A DNA stretch of 6,962 nucleotides, taken from DATNBT01 sp964579765. GTDB lineage: Bacteria; Acidobacteriota; Vicinamibacteria; Vicinamibacterales; CAVVIG01. How positions within the stretch are numbered: the stretch's first letter is position 1; each line of letters starts with the position of its first letter. Below, in pieces: positions 5,442 through 6,962 of the stretch. The stretch is from contig CAZOIK010000375.1 in assembly GCA_964579765.1 (NCBI GenBank), positions 1 through 6,962 on the forward strand, given 5' to 3'. Position numbers and translations under genes: made by a program. The notes under the pieces are model-generated. The model did no database searches. It saw only the letters and a list, made by a program, of their open reading frames with translations, and had not been told where the DNA came from.

Positions 5442-6008
5442 ATGGATGCGACCGACGCCGCCGCCGTGCTCGCCCGGGCCCGGCAGGGGGACAGCGAGGC
5501 GTTCCGGGCGCTCGTCGAGCGCCACAGCCGGCACGCGTTTCAGCTGGCCTTTCGCATCACCGGGAACGAGCAGGACGCCGAAGACGTGGTCCAGGAAAGC
5601 TTCATCCGCGCCTACCGCCAGATCCACCGCTTCGAGGCGCGGGCCCATTTCGGCACCTGGCTCCATCGCATCGTCGCCAACTGCTCGGTGGACCTGATTC
5701 GCACGCGACGCGCGCGGACGGGCCACGCCAGCACCGACGATCTGCCGGTCGAAGAGCAACCCGAGAGCGGCGCGCCCAACCCGGAGCGCCTGGCGGCGAG
5801 CGCGCAGATCCAGCGAACGGTCGAGGCGGCGATGTCGGGGCTCAGCCCGCTCGAGCGCGCCGCGTTCACGCTGCGGCACTACGAAGGGCGATCGATTGCG
5901 GAGATCGGCAGGACGCTCGGCCTCGGCACGAGCGCGACCAAACACAGCGTGTTCCGCGCCGTCAGGAAACTGCGGGCGGCGCTCGAACCGCTCAGGGGTG
6001 AGTCGTGA
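5442..6008 (+). CDS. ECF-family RNA polymerase sigma factor (RpoE-like)
   Basis: A 188-residue sigma-70 factor with only regions 2 and 4, as in ECF sigmas. Region 2 spans about 24-89, including the core-binding and -10-reading segment DAEDVVQESFIRAYR (45-59) and FGTWLHRIVANCSVDLIR (70-87). A short linker rich in Glu and Pro follows. Region 4 spans about 127-183 (LSPLERAAFTLRHYEGRSIAEIG, then the recognition helix GTSATKHSVFRAVRKLR). It would direct RNA polymerase to a dedicated promoter set when released from its anti-sigma partner. ATG 5442-5444 has AAAGGG 4 nt upstream. The TGA stop overlaps the GTG start of the anti-sigma gene by 4 nt, so the two are translationally coupled and made in matched amounts. 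Family assignment is firm; regulon and signal are unknown. Confidence 0.93.
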   Translation: MDATDAAAVLARARQGDSEAFRALVERHSRHAFQLAFRITGNEQDAEDVVQESFIRAYRQIHRFEARAHFGTWLHRIVANCSVDLIRTRRARTGHASTDDLPVEEQPESGAPNPERLAASAQIQRTVEAAMSGLSPLERAAFTLRHYEGRSIAEIGRTLGLGTSATKHSVFRAVRKLRAALEPLRGES

Positions 6009-6808
6009 CGCATTTCAGCGAAGAGGATCTGATTCTCATCTACTACGAGGAGCGGCGGCGCAGCGCACGCGTGCTGGCGCACCTCGACGCCTGCGCGCCG
6101 TGCGCCGAGGCATATCGCGCGCTCGCGGCGACGCTCGATCTCGTCCGCGCGCCGGAAACGCCCGAGCGCGGCGATCAGTACGGCCTCGAAGTCTGGCAGC
6201 GCGTCCGGACGCAGCTGCCCGAGCCGGAGCCGGCCTGGTGGGCCATCTGGCTTCGCGCCGATCGGCTGGCCGTCGCCGGCGCGTTCGCCGTCATCGTCGT
6301 CGCGGCGTTCGTCGCGGGACGATGGTGGTCCGCGTCAACCACGCCGGCGCCCGCGGTGGCGGGCGACATCGCGTCGGCGTCGCGCGGCGCCGCTGCGCCC
6401 ATCGATCGCGAGGACGCCCGGCAGCGCGTGCTGCTGACGTCGGTGGCCGATCATCTCGATCGCTCGGAGCGCGTGCTCACCGACATCGTCAACGCCCCGG
6501 CCGGCGAAGACCTCTCGGCGCAGCAGCGCTGGGCCGCGGATCTCGTCGCCGCGAGCCGCCTCTACCGCCAGGGCGCGACCGACGCGGGCGAACAGTCCGT
6601 GGCGGCCGTCCTCGACGACCTCGAACGCAGCTTGATCGAAATCGTCCACACACCGTCGCACGCCAACGCGGCGAAGCTCGACGAGCTGCGCCGCCGCATC
6701 GACGCGGCGTCGCTGCTCTTCAAAGTCCGCGTGCTCGAAGACGAACTGCGGCAGCGCGAGCAGCCGGACGCCTCGCGTCCGCGCACGCGCCGCGCGCAAA
6801 CCAGCTGA
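6005..6808 (+). CDS. Membrane anti-sigma factor with zinc-binding N-terminal domain
   Basis: A 267-residue single-pass protein. The cytoplasmic N-terminus has the zinc-binding anti-sigma motif H-x3-C-x2-C (His26, Cys30, Cys33, in AHLDACAPC), which in this family holds the helical domain that occludes the sigma factor. One transmembrane helix lies at about 87-106 (RLAVAGAFAVIVVAAFVAG). The remaining 160 or so residues would be periplasmic: a Pro/Ala linker and then a long helical region (VADHLDRSERVLTDIV, DDLERSLIEIVHTPS, KLDELRRRIDAASLLFKVRVLEDEL) that looks coiled-coil-forming and is probably the sensory part. The tail is basic. The start is GTG 6005-6007 inside the GTGA overlap with the sigma gene, with AGGGGTGA upstream. 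The signal and any regulatory protease are not known from this sequence. Confidence 0.9.
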   Translation: MTHFSEEDLILIYYEERRRSARVLAHLDACAPCAEAYRALAATLDLVRAPETPERGDQYGLEVWQRVRTQLPEPEPAWWAIWLRADRLAVAGAFAVIVVAAFVAGRWWSASTTPAPAVAGDIASASRGAAAPIDREDARQRVLLTSVADHLDRSERVLTDIVNAPAGEDLSAQQRWAADLVAASRLYRQGATDAGEQSVAAVLDDLERSLIEIVHTPSHANAAKLDELRRRIDAASLLFKVRVLEDELRQREQPDASRPRTRRAQTS

Positions 6809-6822
6809 GGGAAACCACGTCC

Positions 6823-6962
6823 ATGACCATGACACGCATCTTCGTAGCGACGACGACCGTGCTCGCGCTGGCGGCGGGCGCCGCCGCGCAGTCCGACGGC
6901 GACGCGCGGGCGCAGGCCGCGCAGGAGCGGGCGCAGGCCGTGGCCGAGCGCGCGGCGGCCCA
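6823..6962 (+). CDS. Secreted Ala/Glu/Gln-rich protein, N-terminal part (runs off window)
   Basis: The first 46 codons of a gene that continues past the window. ATG 6823-6825 is followed by a signal peptide (MTMTRIFVATTTVLALAAGAAAQS), then a charged, alanine-rich helical stretch (DARAQAAQERAQAVAERAA). A second ATG at 6829 would give nearly the same signal peptide. GAGG near 6807-6810 is a possible but distant ribosome site; the 14-nt gap after the anti-sigma stop suggests one transcript. In Acidobacteriota, the third gene of such sigma/anti-sigma operons is often a secreted protein with this kind of coiled-coil leader followed by a DUF4097-type beta-strand repeat domain. That domain, if present, lies outside the window, so this is only an expectation. 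Confidence 0.65.
   Translation, partial: MTMTRIFVATTTVLALAAGAAAQSDGDARAQAAQERAQAVAERAAA

Overview
The window is very GC-rich, with strong third-position G/C bias. Its gene set is typical of soil Acidobacteriota, most likely Vicinamibacteria (old subdivision 6): DUF6152 secreted proteins, a secreted protein with 'DGKP' repeats, a membrane-anchored MutS homologue, and an ECF sigma/anti-sigma pair with a long periplasmic tail. The lineage is inferred from gene content, not from a marker gene.

Layout. (1) Positions 1-148, + strand: C-terminal end of an M28-type peptidase. (2) Positions 145-5324, - strand: eight co-directional units. In transcription order these are a secreted SnoaL-like protein (5324-4827), an MmcQ/YjbR protein (4737-4366), a secreted 'DGKP' protein (4318-3434), two DUF6152 paralogues (3419-3015 and 3007-2612), a decayed YdjM-like membrane metal-hydrolase gene (2611-2247), a MutS-like ATPase with transmembrane helices (2263-446), and a 71-residue membrane protein resembling the last helix of acetate/succinate transporters (360-145). 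(3) Positions 5442-6962, + strand: an ECF sigma factor, a zinc-binding membrane anti-sigma factor overlapping it by 4 nt, and the start of a secreted Ala/Glu-rich protein. The divergent gap 5325-5441 carries the likely promoters.

Working together. The sigma/anti-sigma pair is a classic surface-stress signalling unit, and the third gene is probably an output or accessory protein. The DGKP protein and the DUF6152 pair look translationally coupled (ATGA overlap, then a 7-nt gap) and are all exported; their function is unknown. The other - strand genes look like an ordinary mixed chromosomal neighbourhood, not one pathway.

The most notable items are: the YdjM-like relic, which keeps its N-terminus and its histidine motif but has lost the segment between them; the stand-alone transporter-tail microprotein with a strong Shine-Dalgarno; a strand-switching array of about 8-nt units directly against the MmcQ start codon; and a 7-bp palindrome enclosing a probable -10 box in the divergent promoter region. 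I saw no defence system, CRISPR array, RNA gene or insertion sequence.
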